DNA of 64,000 nucleotides from Psychroflexus salarius (GTDB lineage: Bacteria; Bacteroidota; Bacteroidia; Flavobacteriales; Flavobacteriaceae), in assembly GCF_900129035.1 (NCBI RefSeq), contig NZ_FQTW01000001.1:248001-312000 (forward strand), read 5' to 3'. The position numbers and the translations under genes were made by a program. The notes beneath the pieces were generated by a model. It did no database searches, had not been told where the DNA came from, and was given only the letters and a program-made list of their open reading frames with translations. Below are positions 54,151 through 63,698 of the stretch, in pieces; positions within the stretch are counted from its first letter, which is position 1, and each line of letters starts with the position of its first letter.

Positions 54151-55596
54151 TTACTCTGTTTCTGGAATTCTTAATTGTTTTTGATCTTCTAAATATTGTT
54201 TTAAAGCAATTTTGGCCGCCAATTTAGCTTCAGCTTTTTGTTCAGCCTCTAATACTTCTGGCGTATAATGATGTTTTACAAAATGCGTATCAAAATTTCC
54301 ACTTCTAAAAGCTTCGTGTTTACAAACAAATTTACCAAAGGCTAAAGTTGTTGAAACCCCTTTTATTTGATAATTATCGATAGCTTCAATCATACGCTGA
54401 ATGGCTGCCTCACGATTTTCAGCATAGGTCACTAATTTTGATATCATTGGGTCATAATAAATAGGAACATCCATGCCTTCTTCAAAACCATCATCTACAC
54501 GAATTCCTTCGCCCTTAGGTGCTTGATATTGCTCGAGTTTTCCAACACTTGGTAAAAAATCATCAGTTGGGTCTTCAGCATAAACGCGCAATTCTACGGC
54601 ATGACCATTAATTTGCAGATCATTTTGGCTAAAATTTATTTTTTCACCTCTTGCTATTTTGATTTGTTGCTCTACTAAGTCAATACCTGAAATTAATTCA
54701 GTAACTGGATGCTCAACTTGAAGACGTGTGTTCATTTCAAGAAAATAAAATCTTTTTTGTTCATCCATTAAAAATTCAACTGTACCAGCGCCTACATAAT
54801 TGCACGAACGTGCCACATTAACGGCGGCTTCTCCCATTTGTTTTCTAATTTCAGGCGTTAATAAGACCGATGGTGCTTCTTCTACTACTTTTTGGTGTCG
54901 GCGTTGAATAGAACATTCGCGTTCAAATAAATGTAAGACATTACCATGCCTATCAGCAAGCACCTGAATCTCGATATGACGTGGTGAACCGACGTATTTT
55001 TCTATAAATACTGCGCCATTACCAAAAGCAGATTTAGCTTCGCTGATGGCGCGTTTCATTTGGTTTTCAATTTCTTTGTCAGATTCTACAACACGCATGC
55101 CTTTTCCGCCGCCACCAGCTGAAGCTTTTATCAAAATTGGATAGCCAATTTCTTCAGCAATTGCCTTAGCTTTTTCAATATCTGTGATAGCTTCATCAAT
55201 ACCTGGCACCATTGGTATATTATAAGCTTTTACGGTTTCTTTAGCAGATAATTTATCACCCATCACCCGAATGGCGTGAGATTTTGGACCAATAAATGTG
55301 ATGCCACTTGCTTCAACTTTCTCGGCGAATTCAGCATTTTCACTTAAAAATCCGTAACCTGGATGAATACCGTCAACATTAAGTTTTTTGGCCTCTTCAA
55401 TAATTTTATCACCTAATAAATAGGATTCGTTTGAGGCTGCTTTTCCTAAACAAATCGCTTCATTAGCAAACTTTACATGAGGTGAATTTCTATCGACTTC
55501 AGAATAAACGGCAACGGTTTGTATGCCCATTTTCTGTATCGTCTTCATGACTCTTAAGGCAATTTCGCCTCTATTTGCAACTAATATCTTTTTCAT
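54151..55596 (-). CDS. Biotin carboxylase subunit of the acyl-CoA carboxylase
   Basis: This 481-residue ATP-grasp carboxylase has [17 protein letters not shown] at the start, [16 protein letters not shown] (about 155-170), [18 protein letters not shown] and [14 protein letters not shown]. It ends without a biotin carrier, so it is the separate-subunit type, carboxylating the carrier protein encoded 11 bases upstream. It could serve acetyl- or propionyl-CoA carboxylase; the operon context suggests the latter. Confidence 0.92.
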   Translation of the reverse strand: MKKILVANRGEIALRVMKTIQKMGIQTVAVYSEVDRNSPHVKFANEAICLGKAASNESYLLGDKIIEEAKKLNVDGIHPGYGFLSENAEFAEKVEASGITFIGPKSHAIRVMGDKLSAKETVKAYNIPMVPGIDEAITDIEKAKAIAEEIGYPILIKASAGGGGKGMRVVESDKEIENQMKRAISEAKSAFGNGAVFIEKYVGSPRHIEIQVLADRHGNVLHLFERECSIQRRHQKVVEEAPSVLLTPEIRKQMGEAAVNVARSCNYVGAGTVEFLMDEQKRFYFLEMNTRLQVEHPVTELISGIDLVEQQIKIARGEKINFSQNDLQINGHAVELRVYAEDPTDDFLPSVGKLEQYQAPKGEGIRVDDGFEEGMDVPIYYDPMISKLVTYAENREAAIQRMIEAIDNYQIKGVSTTLAFGKFVCKHEAFRSGNFDTHFVKHHYTPEVLEAEQKAEAKLAAKIALKQYLEDQKQLRIPETE

Positions 55597-55607
55597 TTAA
55601 AACTGAT

Positions 55608-56093
55608 TTATTCCATTTCAATTAGTAATTGACTTTTGGTCACTGTGTTGCCTTTATCAATTTTTATTGACTTTATAACGGCGTCGCGAGGCGCAGTGAT
55701 AGCGTTTTCCATTTTCATTGCTTCAAGAACAAGCAATTGATCGCCTTCTTTAATCTCTTGACCTTCTTCTACATTAACATCGAGAATTAAACCTGGCATT
55801 GGTGCTTTTATGTCGTTAACTAAAGTAGACGCAGCAAGGCTTAAACCCATTTCTTTGATGAGTACATCTAAATCGTTAGAGATTTTAACTGTGTAAGTAT
55901 TAGCATTGATTTTAATGCTATAGGTTTTGTTTAAAAAATCAGTTTCAACAATGGTAGCTGAAGCTGATTTTTGATTTTCGAGAATGTGAAGTTGATTGTG
56001 ATTCGTAGATTGGGTGTCTAAAGCTTTGATTTGATCTTCGGTAAATTCAAATTCGAATGTATCATTAACTTTAGCCTTTAAATGTTGTTTCAT
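55608..56093 (-). CDS. Biotin carboxyl carrier subunit
   Basis: This 161-residue carrier has a biotinyl domain (about 90-161) with IKAPMPGLILDVNVEEGQ and biotin Lys127 in LEAMKMEN. The N-terminal part is less conserved. It is the first gene of the three-gene operon; a -7-like TATATTTA at 56115-56122 (minus) and an A-rich leader precede it. It is separate from the fused carrier of pyruvate carboxylase at 2263. Confidence 0.92.
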   Translation of the reverse strand: MKQHLKAKVNDTFEFEFTEDQIKALDTQSTNHNQLHILENQKSASATIVETDFLNKTYSIKINANTYTVKISNDLDVLIKEMGLSLAASTLVNDIKAPMPGLILDVNVEEGQEIKEGDQLLVLEAMKMENAITAPRDAVIKSIKIDKGNTVTKSQLLIEME

Positions 56094-56308
56094 AGCCTAA
56101 ATTAAATGTTTTCGTAAATATAGGCATATGAAATTAAAACGATAAATCTATAAAGCTAAAATGCTATAGTTATAATATGGTCTATATTTTATTAAGCTCA
56201 TAAATAAAAGTAGTTTTAACTATCAAGTTTTACTTTGAAAGTCTTTAAAATTTGACAAAAAACCACCTATTTCAGCTTAAAATTGTATTATTGATTAAAT
56301 TTTTAATT

Positions 56309-57208
56309 ATGAATATTAGTATTTCTAACCTTAATAAATCCTATGGCCATCAGCAGGTTTTAAAAAATATTAATTTAAAAATTCATACGGGTGAAATTGT
56401 TGGTTTACTTGGCCCAAACGGTGCGGGAAAGTCAACTTTAATGAAGTTGTTAACCGGTTATTTAGAATTTACAGACGGTAAAATAAATATCGGAAATTTC
56501 AACCTAGATTCAAATAAATTAGATATTCAAAAGCATTTAGGATACTTACCAGAACAAAATCCACTTTATGAAGACATGTATGTTCGTGAGTTTCTTCAAT
56601 TTAATGCCTCTATTTTCAAAATTAGCAAAGAACGCATTGAAGAGGTTATTAAGCTTACACAACTTTCTCCAGAAGCTAATAAAAAAATACACCAACTCTC
56701 TAAAGGTTACAAACAACGTGTTGGGATTGCTACCGCATTACTTCATGACCCAGAAATTTTAATTTTAGATGAACCAACAACAGGTTTAGATCCCAACCAG
56801 CTTATTGAAATTAGAAGTTTGATAAAAGATATCTCAAAGCACAAAACGATTTTGCTTTCAACTCACATAATGCAAGAAGTTGAAGCGATTTGTGATCGGG
56901 TGGTAATCTTAAATAAAGGAGAAATTTTAAGAGATAATTTATTACACGAATTAAACCAAGACCACCAACAGCAAGTCATAGAAGTAGAATTTAATTATAG
57001 AATTGAAGAGGTTGCGTTGCAGAACTTACCTGGATTATCAAAAATAAGTAACCCAAATGGCTTTATATATAAGCTCTACTTTAATTCTGACGTTGATAAG
57101 CGCAGTGATGTGTTTGATTTTGCACATGACAATGGTCTTAAGATACTTAACCTCAACAAAGTAAACCAAAGCCTTGAAGATATATTTACTGAATTAACAC
57201 AACAATAA
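56309..57208 (+). CDS. gldA: ABC transporter ATPase, probable GldA
   Basis: The ATG at 56309 (299 residues) gives MNISISNLNKSYGHQQVLKN; an earlier in-frame ATG at 56252 adds a hydrophobic stretch and is unlikely. Walker A GPNGAGKSTLMK (about 34-45), signature LSKGYKQR, Walker B ILILDEPTTGLDPNQ and the His switch are present. GLDPNQLIEIR plus overall length fit GldA, the ATPase of the gliding ABC transporter. gldF and gldG are not in the window, so the assignment rests on similarity. Confidence 0.78.
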   Translation: MNISISNLNKSYGHQQVLKNINLKIHTGEIVGLLGPNGAGKSTLMKLLTGYLEFTDGKINIGNFNLDSNKLDIQKHLGYLPEQNPLYEDMYVREFLQFNASIFKISKERIEEVIKLTQLSPEANKKIHQLSKGYKQRVGIATALLHDPEILILDEPTTGLDPNQLIEIRSLIKDISKHKTILLSTHIMQEVEAICDRVVILNKGEILRDNLLHELNQDHQQQVIEVEFNYRIEEVALQNLPGLSKISNPNGFIYKLYFNSDVDKRSDVFDFAHDNGLKILNLNKVNQSLEDIFTELTQQ

Positions 57209-57209
57209 A

Positions 57210-58556
57210 ATGATAATGAAAACCAAACTTTTTTTTATTTCGCTTCTTTGTGCTTTTACATTTACCAAAGCGCAACAAGATCCTAAAATTTATGACATTA
57301 TTGAAAAAGTTAATGCTACTCAACTTGAAAAAAATGTTCAAAGCTTAGTTGATTTCGGAACCCGCAATACATTTAGTGATACGATTAGTAACACAAGAGG
57401 TATTGGAGCAGCAAGGCGCTGGATAAAATCTGAATTTGATCAAATATCAAAACAATGTAATAATTGCCTAGATGTCTTTTTTCATAGAACGATGTTAACA
57501 ACCGACATGGGAAGTAGAATACCAAAAGATGCTGAAGTTGTAAATGTGGTTGCTATACAAAAGGGCAAGAAATATCCTAATTCATATATCATAATGAGCG
57601 GTGATATTGACTCTAGAGCTTCTGATACTGAAGACTACACAACTGATGCGCCTGGCGCAAATGATAATGCCACAGGAATTGCTGGAACAATTGAAGCTGC
57701 TCGTGTTTTATCACAATATAAATTTAATCATAGCATTGTATATGTTGGTCTGAGCGGAGAAGAACAAGGTCTATGGGGTGGCAAGTTTTTAGCCGAGTAT
57801 GCTAAAAAGAATAATTGGAATATAGTTGGTGTTTTAAACAACGATATGATTGGAAATATTCAAGGTATTGATGGTGTTATTGACAACCGAAGTTTTAGAA
57901 TTTTTAGTGAAGCACATAACCCAACGGAAACGAAAAGAGAGCGAACATTGAAACGCTTTTATGGTGGCGAAATTGATGGAAACTCGAGACAGCTAGCTAG
58001 ATATGTTCATAAAACTGTAAAAACCTACATGCCAGAAATGAATCCTATTATGATTTATAGACTTGACCGTTTTGGACGAGGCGGACATCATAGGCCATTT
58101 AATGATTTAGGGTATGCTGGCGTTAGAATTATGGAAGCTCACGAAAATTACAATTGGCAACACCAAGATATAAGAACCGAAAACGGCATTGCTTATGGCG
58201 ATGTGATTGAGCATGTTAAGTTTCCTTATGTTAAAAAACTAACAGCGGTTAATGCCATTACTATGGCTAATCTAGCTTGGGCGCCAAAAGCGCCAACAAA
58301 TGTCGAAATTGGTGGTGCTGTTCAGCCATCCGTAAAATTACGTTGGAAAGGCACTAATGATGAGGATTTGAGAGGCTATAAAATTTATTGGCGTGATACC
58401 ACTTCTCCAACTTGGGATTATAGTCGTTTTGTAGGAAAAGTTAATGAATTTACACTTGAAGGAATTGTGATTGACAATTATTTATTTGGTGTTGCCGCGG
58501 TGGATAAAAATGGACACGAAAGTGTGGTTGTTTTTCCATCTGGAGTCATGCGATAA
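57210..58556 (+). CDS. Secreted M28-family peptidase with C-terminal Fn3-like domain
   Basis: This 448-residue protein has signal peptide KTKLFFISLLCAFTFTKAQ (the second Met, at 57216, may be the true start). The M28 catalytic region has SGDIDSRASD (about 130-140), PGANDNATG, GLSGEEQGLWGGK and a later HHRPFND. The first zinc ligand usually written GHxDS is Asp here (GDIDS). A C-terminal domain (about 375-440; PTNVEIGGAVQPSVKLRW) is fibronectin-like. It is probably an aminopeptidase. It lies one base after gldA, so it is co-transcribed. Confidence 0.85.
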   Translation: MIMKTKLFFISLLCAFTFTKAQQDPKIYDIIEKVNATQLEKNVQSLVDFGTRNTFSDTISNTRGIGAARRWIKSEFDQISKQCNNCLDVFFHRTMLTTDMGSRIPKDAEVVNVVAIQKGKKYPNSYIIMSGDIDSRASDTEDYTTDAPGANDNATGIAGTIEAARVLSQYKFNHSIVYVGLSGEEQGLWGGKFLAEYAKKNNWNIVGVLNNDMIGNIQGIDGVIDNRSFRIFSEAHNPTETKRERTLKRFYGGEIDGNSRQLARYVHKTVKTYMPEMNPIMIYRLDRFGRGGHHRPFNDLGYAGVRIMEAHENYNWQHQDIRTENGIAYGDVIEHVKFPYVKKLTAVNAITMANLAWAPKAPTNVEIGGAVQPSVKLRWKGTNDEDLRGYKIYWRDTTSPTWDYSRFVGKVNEFTLEGIVIDNYLFGVAAVDKNGHESVVVFPSGVMR

Positions 58557-58587
58557 AAATTGAAACTATTCAATATTAAACATAAAA

Positions 58588-58610
58588 AAAGCCCTGAAAA
58601 TCAGGGCTTT
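58588..58610 (-). terminator. Terminator of tRNA-His
   Basis: AAAGCCCTGA (58588-58597) and TCAGGGCTTT (58601-58610) form a 10-bp stem. On the minus strand it is followed by a run of T, so it ends the tRNA-His transcript; in plus orientation it also follows the M28 gene, with a weaker AATTTT tail. Confidence 0.8.
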
Positions 58611-58617
58611 AATTTTG

Positions 58618-58692
58618 GGTGACTGATGGGGTTCGAACCCACGACCCTCGGATCCACAAACCGATACTCTAACCAACTGAGCTACAGTCACC
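58618..58692 (-). tRNA. tRNA-His (anticodon GTG)
   Basis: Minus-strand GGTGACTG opens the acceptor and pairs with CAGTCACC; the first G is encoded G-1 opposite C73, the tRNA-His identity pair. D stem GCTC/GAGT, anticodon GTG (complement at 58655-58657) and T arm GTGGG-TTCGAAC-CCCAT are regular. The innermost anticodon-stem pair (31:39) is T-T, a mismatch. CCA is not encoded. Confidence 0.96.
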
Positions 58693-58746
58693 ATTAGCGG
58701 TCGCAAATTTAAACAATTTCATCAATTTGCAAAACAAAAGATGAAA

Positions 58747-59463
58747 TTATATTAAATCAAAAATTGAATCAACAGCAGCGTAACGTTCTACCGTAAAACC
58801 TTCAGCATGATCTACGCCAATTATTCTTCCTAAATCACGAGCGCGATAAGTAACACTATCTAAAAAATTTTGACTCGAAATTGGTGTTTTGGGTTCTTTG
58901 TTAGTTGGGTCAAAAAACTGAGTTTTATACGCTTTTACGGCTTCTACTTTTTGGTTGATATAACCAGAAATATCTACTACAACATCTGGTGTGATATCAT
59001 ACCATTGAATATAATGGTAAACATGTTTTGGCCTCCAAACTTCTTGTGATTTTGAATCATCAATCGTTTCGATTTTTCTCAATCCGCTTAAAAAACATGC
59101 ATCGCCTACTAGCTGACTTCCTTTAGAGTGATCAATGTGGCGATCATGTATGGCATTACAAAAAACAATTTCAGGTTGGTACTTTCTAATAAGCTTAATA
59201 ATTTCAAGTTGGTGTGCTTCATCATTTTGAAAAAATCCATCTCTAAACTTAAGATTCTGTCGCATTGCTAAGCCCATAATTTCAGCTGCTTGACGAGCTT
59301 CTTCAGTTCTTGTTTCGGCATTTCCACGTGTTCCTAATTCGCCTTGAGTTAAATCGACTACGCCTACACGTTTTCCTTTAGTTGTTTCTTTTATCAAAGT
59401 CCCTGCACAACTCAATTCAACATCATCTGGATGAGCACCGATGGCTAAAATATCTAATTTCAT
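58747..59463 (-). CDS. bshB1: Bacillithiol biosynthesis deacetylase BshB1
   Basis: This 238-residue protein of the LmbE-like zinc deacetylase family has metal motif GAHPDDVELSCAG (about 8-20), DLTQGELGTRG, and the second metal site HDRHIDHSKG (about 108). BshB1 deacetylates GlcNAc-malate to GlcN-malate in bacillithiol synthesis, a thiol also present in many Bacteroidota. The gene ends about 55 bases from tRNA-His and lies 21 bases downstream of nhaC. Confidence 0.93.
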   Translation of the reverse strand: MKLDILAIGAHPDDVELSCAGTLIKETTKGKRVGVVDLTQGELGTRGNAETRTEEARQAAEIMGLAMRQNLKFRDGFFQNDEAHQLEIIKLIRKYQPEIVFCNAIHDRHIDHSKGSQLVGDACFLSGLRKIETIDDSKSQEVWRPKHVYHYIQWYDITPDVVVDISGYINQKVEAVKAYKTQFFDPTNKEPKTPISSQNFLDSVTYRARDLGRIIGVDHAEGFTVERYAAVDSIFDLI

Positions 59464-59484
59464 AACTTATTATCTGTTTATATT

Positions 59485-60942
59485 TTATTTGGTTATCATT
59501 TTTATTTTATAACCAATTGCAGCAAAAAGCAAGGTCATAAACGGACTCAAATAACTAAACATTGCATATACAAAGTAATCTACAACAGGTACACCTAAAA
59601 CACCACTGTGGTAGGCTCCACAGGTATTCCAAGGAATTAAGACTGAAGTCACTGTTCCAGAATCTTCTAAAGTTCGGCTTAAGTTTTCGGGAGCTAAACC
59701 TTTGTCTTTATAAGCTTTAGCAAACATTTTACCAGGAACAACAATAGCCAGATATTGATCTGAAGCTGTGGCATTTAAAGCCAAGCAACTTGCAACTGTA
59801 CTGGCAAACAACCCGAAAGTTGAATGAAACAAGTTTAACAAAGCTTTACTTATCGCTTCTAATGCACCAATTGCATCCATTATTCCACCAAATACCATCG
59901 CACAAATAATTAACCATATCGTACCAAGCATGCCTTTCATACCACCTGCCGAAAATAAATCTTGTAAATTTTTGTTATCCGTAGGTATGGTAATATCAGT
60001 TGTTATAGCGTTCATTAATCCAACATAGGCATTTTTAAAATCTAATTGGGTGCCGCCACTTATAAATTGAACTAAATCTGGTTGAAAAATCAATGCAAAA
60101 ACAGCAGCTAATAATGTTCCTAAAAGTAAAGCAATTAATGGTGGTGTTTTCTTTATAATTAAACCAATCACTACTAAAGGCACTACAAATAACCAGGGTG
60201 AAATATGAAAAGAAGCTTTTATATCTGCTAAAATGACATGAGCTGAAACTTGCCCACTGGTATCTAAGGTGAGACCAATAATAATAAATACGATTAATGT
60301 TATAATTATTGTAGGAACAGTTGTTATAGTCATATAACGAATATGAGTAAATAAATCTGTTCCAGCCATTGCTGGCGCTAAATTAGTTGTATCACTCATA
60401 GGTGAAAGCTTATCACCAAAGTAAGCACCAGAAAGTACAGCACCAGCCGTCATTCCTAGAGAAACATCAAGCGCATTAGCAATTCCTATTAAAGCAATAC
60501 CTACGGTTGCAGAGGTAGTCCAGCTACTGCCAGTAGCGATAGATATCACAGCACAAATCACCACGCAAGCTGCTAAAAATATCGTCGGATTTAAAACTTG
60601 TAAGCCATAATAAATCATGGTTGGAATCACACCACTTAACAACCAAGTTCCAGCTAGTGCGCCAACCATAAGCAAAATTAAAATCGGTCCAGTAGTGGCT
60701 TTTATATTTTTAGAAACCTCTTCAACCATTGACTCATAATTTACACCATTAACTGCTCCAACAATAGCTGCAACAGCTGCACCCAAGAGTAAAATAAATT
60801 GATTTGAACCGCCTAATGCATCATCTTCATAAACAAATACATTATAAGCTAACATTCCTACTAACCCAAATACAGGAATCATAGCTTTTAAAATAGACAA
60901 TTCAGGCTTAGTTGAAGTTGAATTTTGACTTGGTTGACTCAT
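59485..60942 (-). CDS. Na+/H+ antiporter of the NhaC family
   Basis: This 485-residue inner-membrane protein has about 11-12 spans. STATVG-like SSWTTSATVGIALIGIANA, SGAYFGDKLSPMSDTTNLAPAM (about 165-190) and FGGIMDAIGALEA are NhaC-type motifs. It exchanges sodium for protons for pH and salt homeostasis, which fits a marine lifestyle. The C-terminal half has LEDSGTVTSVLIPWNTCGAYHSGVLG. It is probably transcribed with bshB1. Confidence 0.9.
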   Translation of the reverse strand: MSQPSQNSTSTKPELSILKAMIPVFGLVGMLAYNVFVYEDDALGGSNQFILLLGAAVAAIVGAVNGVNYESMVEEVSKNIKATTGPILILLMVGALAGTWLLSGVIPTMIYYGLQVLNPTIFLAACVVICAVISIATGSSWTTSATVGIALIGIANALDVSLGMTAGAVLSGAYFGDKLSPMSDTTNLAPAMAGTDLFTHIRYMTITTVPTIIITLIVFIIIGLTLDTSGQVSAHVILADIKASFHISPWLFVVPLVVIGLIIKKTPPLIALLLGTLLAAVFALIFQPDLVQFISGGTQLDFKNAYVGLMNAITTDITIPTDNKNLQDLFSAGGMKGMLGTIWLIICAMVFGGIMDAIGALEAISKALLNLFHSTFGLFASTVASCLALNATASDQYLAIVVPGKMFAKAYKDKGLAPENLSRTLEDSGTVTSVLIPWNTCGAYHSGVLGVPVVDYFVYAMFSYLSPFMTLLFAAIGYKIKMITK

Positions 60943-61061
60943 ACATTAAAATTGTTCGTAATGTTACAATTTTGATTTAACTTTTACAATAAATTTACAT
61001 ATCAATGCAAAAATAAACAGGTCTGAAGAATTCAAATTAGAAGCTTTTTAAAGTGGATTTA

Positions 61062-61092
61062 TTGGTGGTTAAATTATATATCAGTAATTTTG
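61062..61092 (+). promoter_or_regulatory. Promoter of lpd
   Basis: TTG (61062-61064), 20 bases, TAATTTTG (61085-61092): an exact -33/-7 pair with the same spacing as the zapA promoter. The box lies downstream of an early in-frame ATG (61053), so the ATG at 61125 must be used. Confidence 0.72.
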
Positions 61093-61124
61093 TTTACAAT
61101 CAATATTCAAACAAAAATTTATAT

Positions 61125-62525
61125 ATGGATTCATACGATGTTGCCGTAATTGGCTCTGGACCTGGCGGATATGTTGCAGCGATTAGATGTGCTCAATTAG
61201 GCATGAAAACAGCAATTATAGAGAAATATGCTACTAAAGGCGGAACATGTTTAAATGTAGGTTGTATTCCTTCAAAAGCACTCCTAGATTCTTCGCATCA
61301 TTTTGAAGATGCTACAAAACATTTTGAAGAACATGGCATAGATATTTCTGGCGAGGTAAAAGTGAATCTAAAAAACATGATGAAACGCAAAAGTCAAGTG
61401 GTTGAGCAAACCACAAAAGGAATTGACTTTTTAATGGATAAAAATAATATTACATCTTATCAAGGTGTTGGTTCGTTTAAAGACAAAACACATATTACAA
61501 TTGAAGGAGAACAATCAATTGAAATTGAAGCAAAGCATAGCATTATTGCTACTGGTAGTAAGCCAGCTTCTCTCCCATTCATAGACATAGATAAAGAACG
61601 TATTATCACTTCAACTGAAGCCTTGTCATTAAAAGAAATCCCAAAACACCTAGTTGTTATTGGCGGTGGCGTAATTGGTCTTGAACTAGGCCAAGTTTAT
61701 AAACGTCTTGGCGCTGAAGTTACAGTTGTTGAATACATGGACCGAATTATTCCTGGTATGGATAAAGCTCAAAGTAAAGAATTAATGAAGGTCATGAAAA
61801 AGCAAAAAGTAAAATTTGCACTTTCTCACAAAGTTAAATCAGTTGATCGTAATGGTAACGAAGTCATTATTAAAGCTGACGATAAAAAAGATAAAGAAGT
61901 TGAATTTAAAGCTGATTATTGCCTTGTGTCTGTTGGGCGTAAAGCTTATACTGAAGGCCTTGGTTTAGATAATATTGGTATCGAAACTAATGATAAAGGT
62001 CAAGTAAAAGTTGATGCCCATCGGAAAACTTCAGTAGATAATATATATGCTGTTGGTGATGTTGTTGATGGTATTATGTTAGCACACAAAGCTGAAGAAG
62101 AAGGTGCCATGGTTGCTGAAATTCTAGCAGGCCAAAAACCTCATATCGATTATAATTTAATTCCTAATGTTGTCTATACTTGGCCAGAAGTTGCTTCAGT
62201 TGGTAAAACTGAAGAACAGCTAAAAGAAGACAAAATTGAATATAAATCTGGACAATTTCCTATGCGAGCGCTTGGCCGTTCACGCGCAAGTGGAGATATT
62301 GATGGATTTGTAAAAATACTTTCAGACAAGTCTACTGATGAAGTGCTTGGTGTACATATGGTTGGTGCACGTGTTGCCGATTTAATTGCTGAAGCAGTTA
62401 CAGCAATGGAGTTTAGAGCTAGTGCCGAAGACATTGCTCGTATGAGTCATGCTCATCCAACTTACGCAGAAGCTGTTAAAGAAGCAGCCTTAGCAGCCAC
62501 TGATAATCGTGCTCTGCATGTGTAA
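61125..62525 (+). CDS. lpdA: Dihydrolipoyl dehydrogenase
   Basis: From the ATG at 61125 (466 residues) the protein begins DVAVIGSGPGGYVAAIRCAQ (FAD site), then the redox disulphide GGTCLNVGCIPSK (about 39-51), NAD site VIGGGVIGLELG and C-terminal HAHPTYAE with the catalytic His-Glu. It is the E3 subunit of pyruvate, 2-oxoglutarate or branched-chain complexes; no complex genes are adjacent. An earlier ATG at 61053 is excluded by the promoter. Confidence 0.96.
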   Translation: MDSYDVAVIGSGPGGYVAAIRCAQLGMKTAIIEKYATKGGTCLNVGCIPSKALLDSSHHFEDATKHFEEHGIDISGEVKVNLKNMMKRKSQVVEQTTKGIDFLMDKNNITSYQGVGSFKDKTHITIEGEQSIEIEAKHSIIATGSKPASLPFIDIDKERIITSTEALSLKEIPKHLVVIGGGVIGLELGQVYKRLGAEVTVVEYMDRIIPGMDKAQSKELMKVMKKQKVKFALSHKVKSVDRNGNEVIIKADDKKDKEVEFKADYCLVSVGRKAYTEGLGLDNIGIETNDKGQVKVDAHRKTSVDNIYAVGDVVDGIMLAHKAEEEGAMVAEILAGQKPHIDYNLIPNVVYTWPEVASVGKTEEQLKEDKIEYKSGQFPMRALGRSRASGDIDGFVKILSDKSTDEVLGVHMVGARVADLIAEAVTAMEFRASAEDIARMSHAHPTYAEAVKEAALAATDNRALHV

Positions 62526-62544
62526 CATCTGCTAAAAGTTTAAT

Positions 62545-62579
62545 AAAAAGCCATTTCTAGTTATGGAATGGCTTTTTTT
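62545..62579 (+). terminator. Terminator after lpd
   Basis: AAAAAGCCATT (62545-62555) pairs with AATGGCTTTTT (62567-62577) and a T-run follows, ending the lpd transcript. Confidence 0.86.
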
Positions 62580-62615
62580 ATAGGCTACAGTTTAGGTATT
62601 ACGTTGAATATATGC

Positions 62616-62623
62616 TAAGTTTG
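62616..62623 (+). promoter_or_regulatory. -7 promoter box of the sterol-desaturase-family gene
   Basis: TAAGTTTG is an exact TAnnTTTG match 15 bases before the ATG at 62639. It overlaps the region of an earlier ATG (62612), arguing against that start. Confidence 0.55.
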
Positions 62624-62638
62624 CGAAAAAGCCCATTA

Positions 62639-63523
62639 ATGCAAAAAGAAACGCTTAGCTTAGAAGAAATTTCAAACTACGATTTTACGACTATTATTTG
62701 GTTTGCAGCGCCGGTTATGTTTATACTGGTTGCTTTAGAAGCTTACTTTAGTTATAAACAAAACAAACACCTTTACCATACAAAAGATTTTTTTGCGTCA
62801 TTATCTATTGGGATTGGCAATCTTCTTTTAAACGGTGTATTAAAGTTAGGTGTTTTTGCTTTTTTCTTATTCTTTTATAATTGGACACCTTTAAAAATCC
62901 CACACACTTGGTGGTCTTATGTATTATGCTTTTTCGCTCTTGATTTTTTCAGATATTGGTCACACCGTTTAGCACATGAACAACGCTTTTGGTGGTCGAC
63001 TCATGTTGTACATCATAATTCAGAATATTACAACTTATCAACTTCATTTCGGTTATCTTGGACTCAAAATTTAAAGATTATTTTCTTCTTACCTGTTATA
63101 TTAATGGGTTTTCATCCTTTTGTGTTTTTGGTTGTTCACCAAATTGAAGTTTTATATCAATTTTGGATTCATACTGAATATATTGGTAAATTGCCAAAAC
63201 CAATAGAATATATCTTCACAACGCCTTCACACCATCGTGTGCATCATTCTAAAAATGAAAAATACCTTGATAAGAATTATGGCTCTACTTTAATCATCTG
63301 GGATAGAATGTTTGGTACATTTCAAGAAATGGAAGAAAAACCGGTTTATGGTATCACTAAACCTATAAAGACATACAATCCTATTAAATTGGTTTTTCAT
63401 GAATGGCAAGCTTATTTTAAAGACATGTTCAAAGCAAAATCATTAAAAGATGTTTGGCAAATTAACTTTGGAAGTCCAGTAGATTATCACAAAGAAGAAT
63501 TAGAAAAATCGGCTAAACAGTAA
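62639..63523 (+). CDS. Sterol desaturase/fatty acid hydroxylase-family protein
   Basis: This 294-residue membrane protein (start at 62639 by the promoter; 62612 is possible) has di-iron histidine boxes HRLAHE (about 110), HVVHHN (about 122) and HRVHHS (about 200), with four or five hydrophobic segments. Family members hydroxylate or desaturate membrane lipids, including carotenoids and fatty acids; the substrate is not deducible here. It is a single gene between the lpd terminator and the DUF4199 gene. Confidence 0.88.
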   Translation: MQKETLSLEEISNYDFTTIIWFAAPVMFILVALEAYFSYKQNKHLYHTKDFFASLSIGIGNLLLNGVLKLGVFAFFLFFYNWTPLKIPHTWWSYVLCFFALDFFRYWSHRLAHEQRFWWSTHVVHHNSEYYNLSTSFRLSWTQNLKIIFFLPVILMGFHPFVFLVVHQIEVLYQFWIHTEYIGKLPKPIEYIFTTPSHHRVHHSKNEKYLDKNYGSTLIIWDRMFGTFQEMEEKPVYGITKPIKTYNPIKLVFHEWQAYFKDMFKAKSLKDVWQINFGSPVDYHKEELEKSAKQ

Positions 63524-63698
63524 GCTGAATTTAAAGACAATCAAACCTTAATTGAAGCTAATTTAGTCAATAATTATTTGTATTTACTACTTAAATCAGT
63601 TATTTAATTAAACCTAGTTTAGTGGGAAATAATTTAAGTATCCTATATTTACTAAGTTTAATCGAAATAATCAATTATTGACTTAATTATATCTTCAA

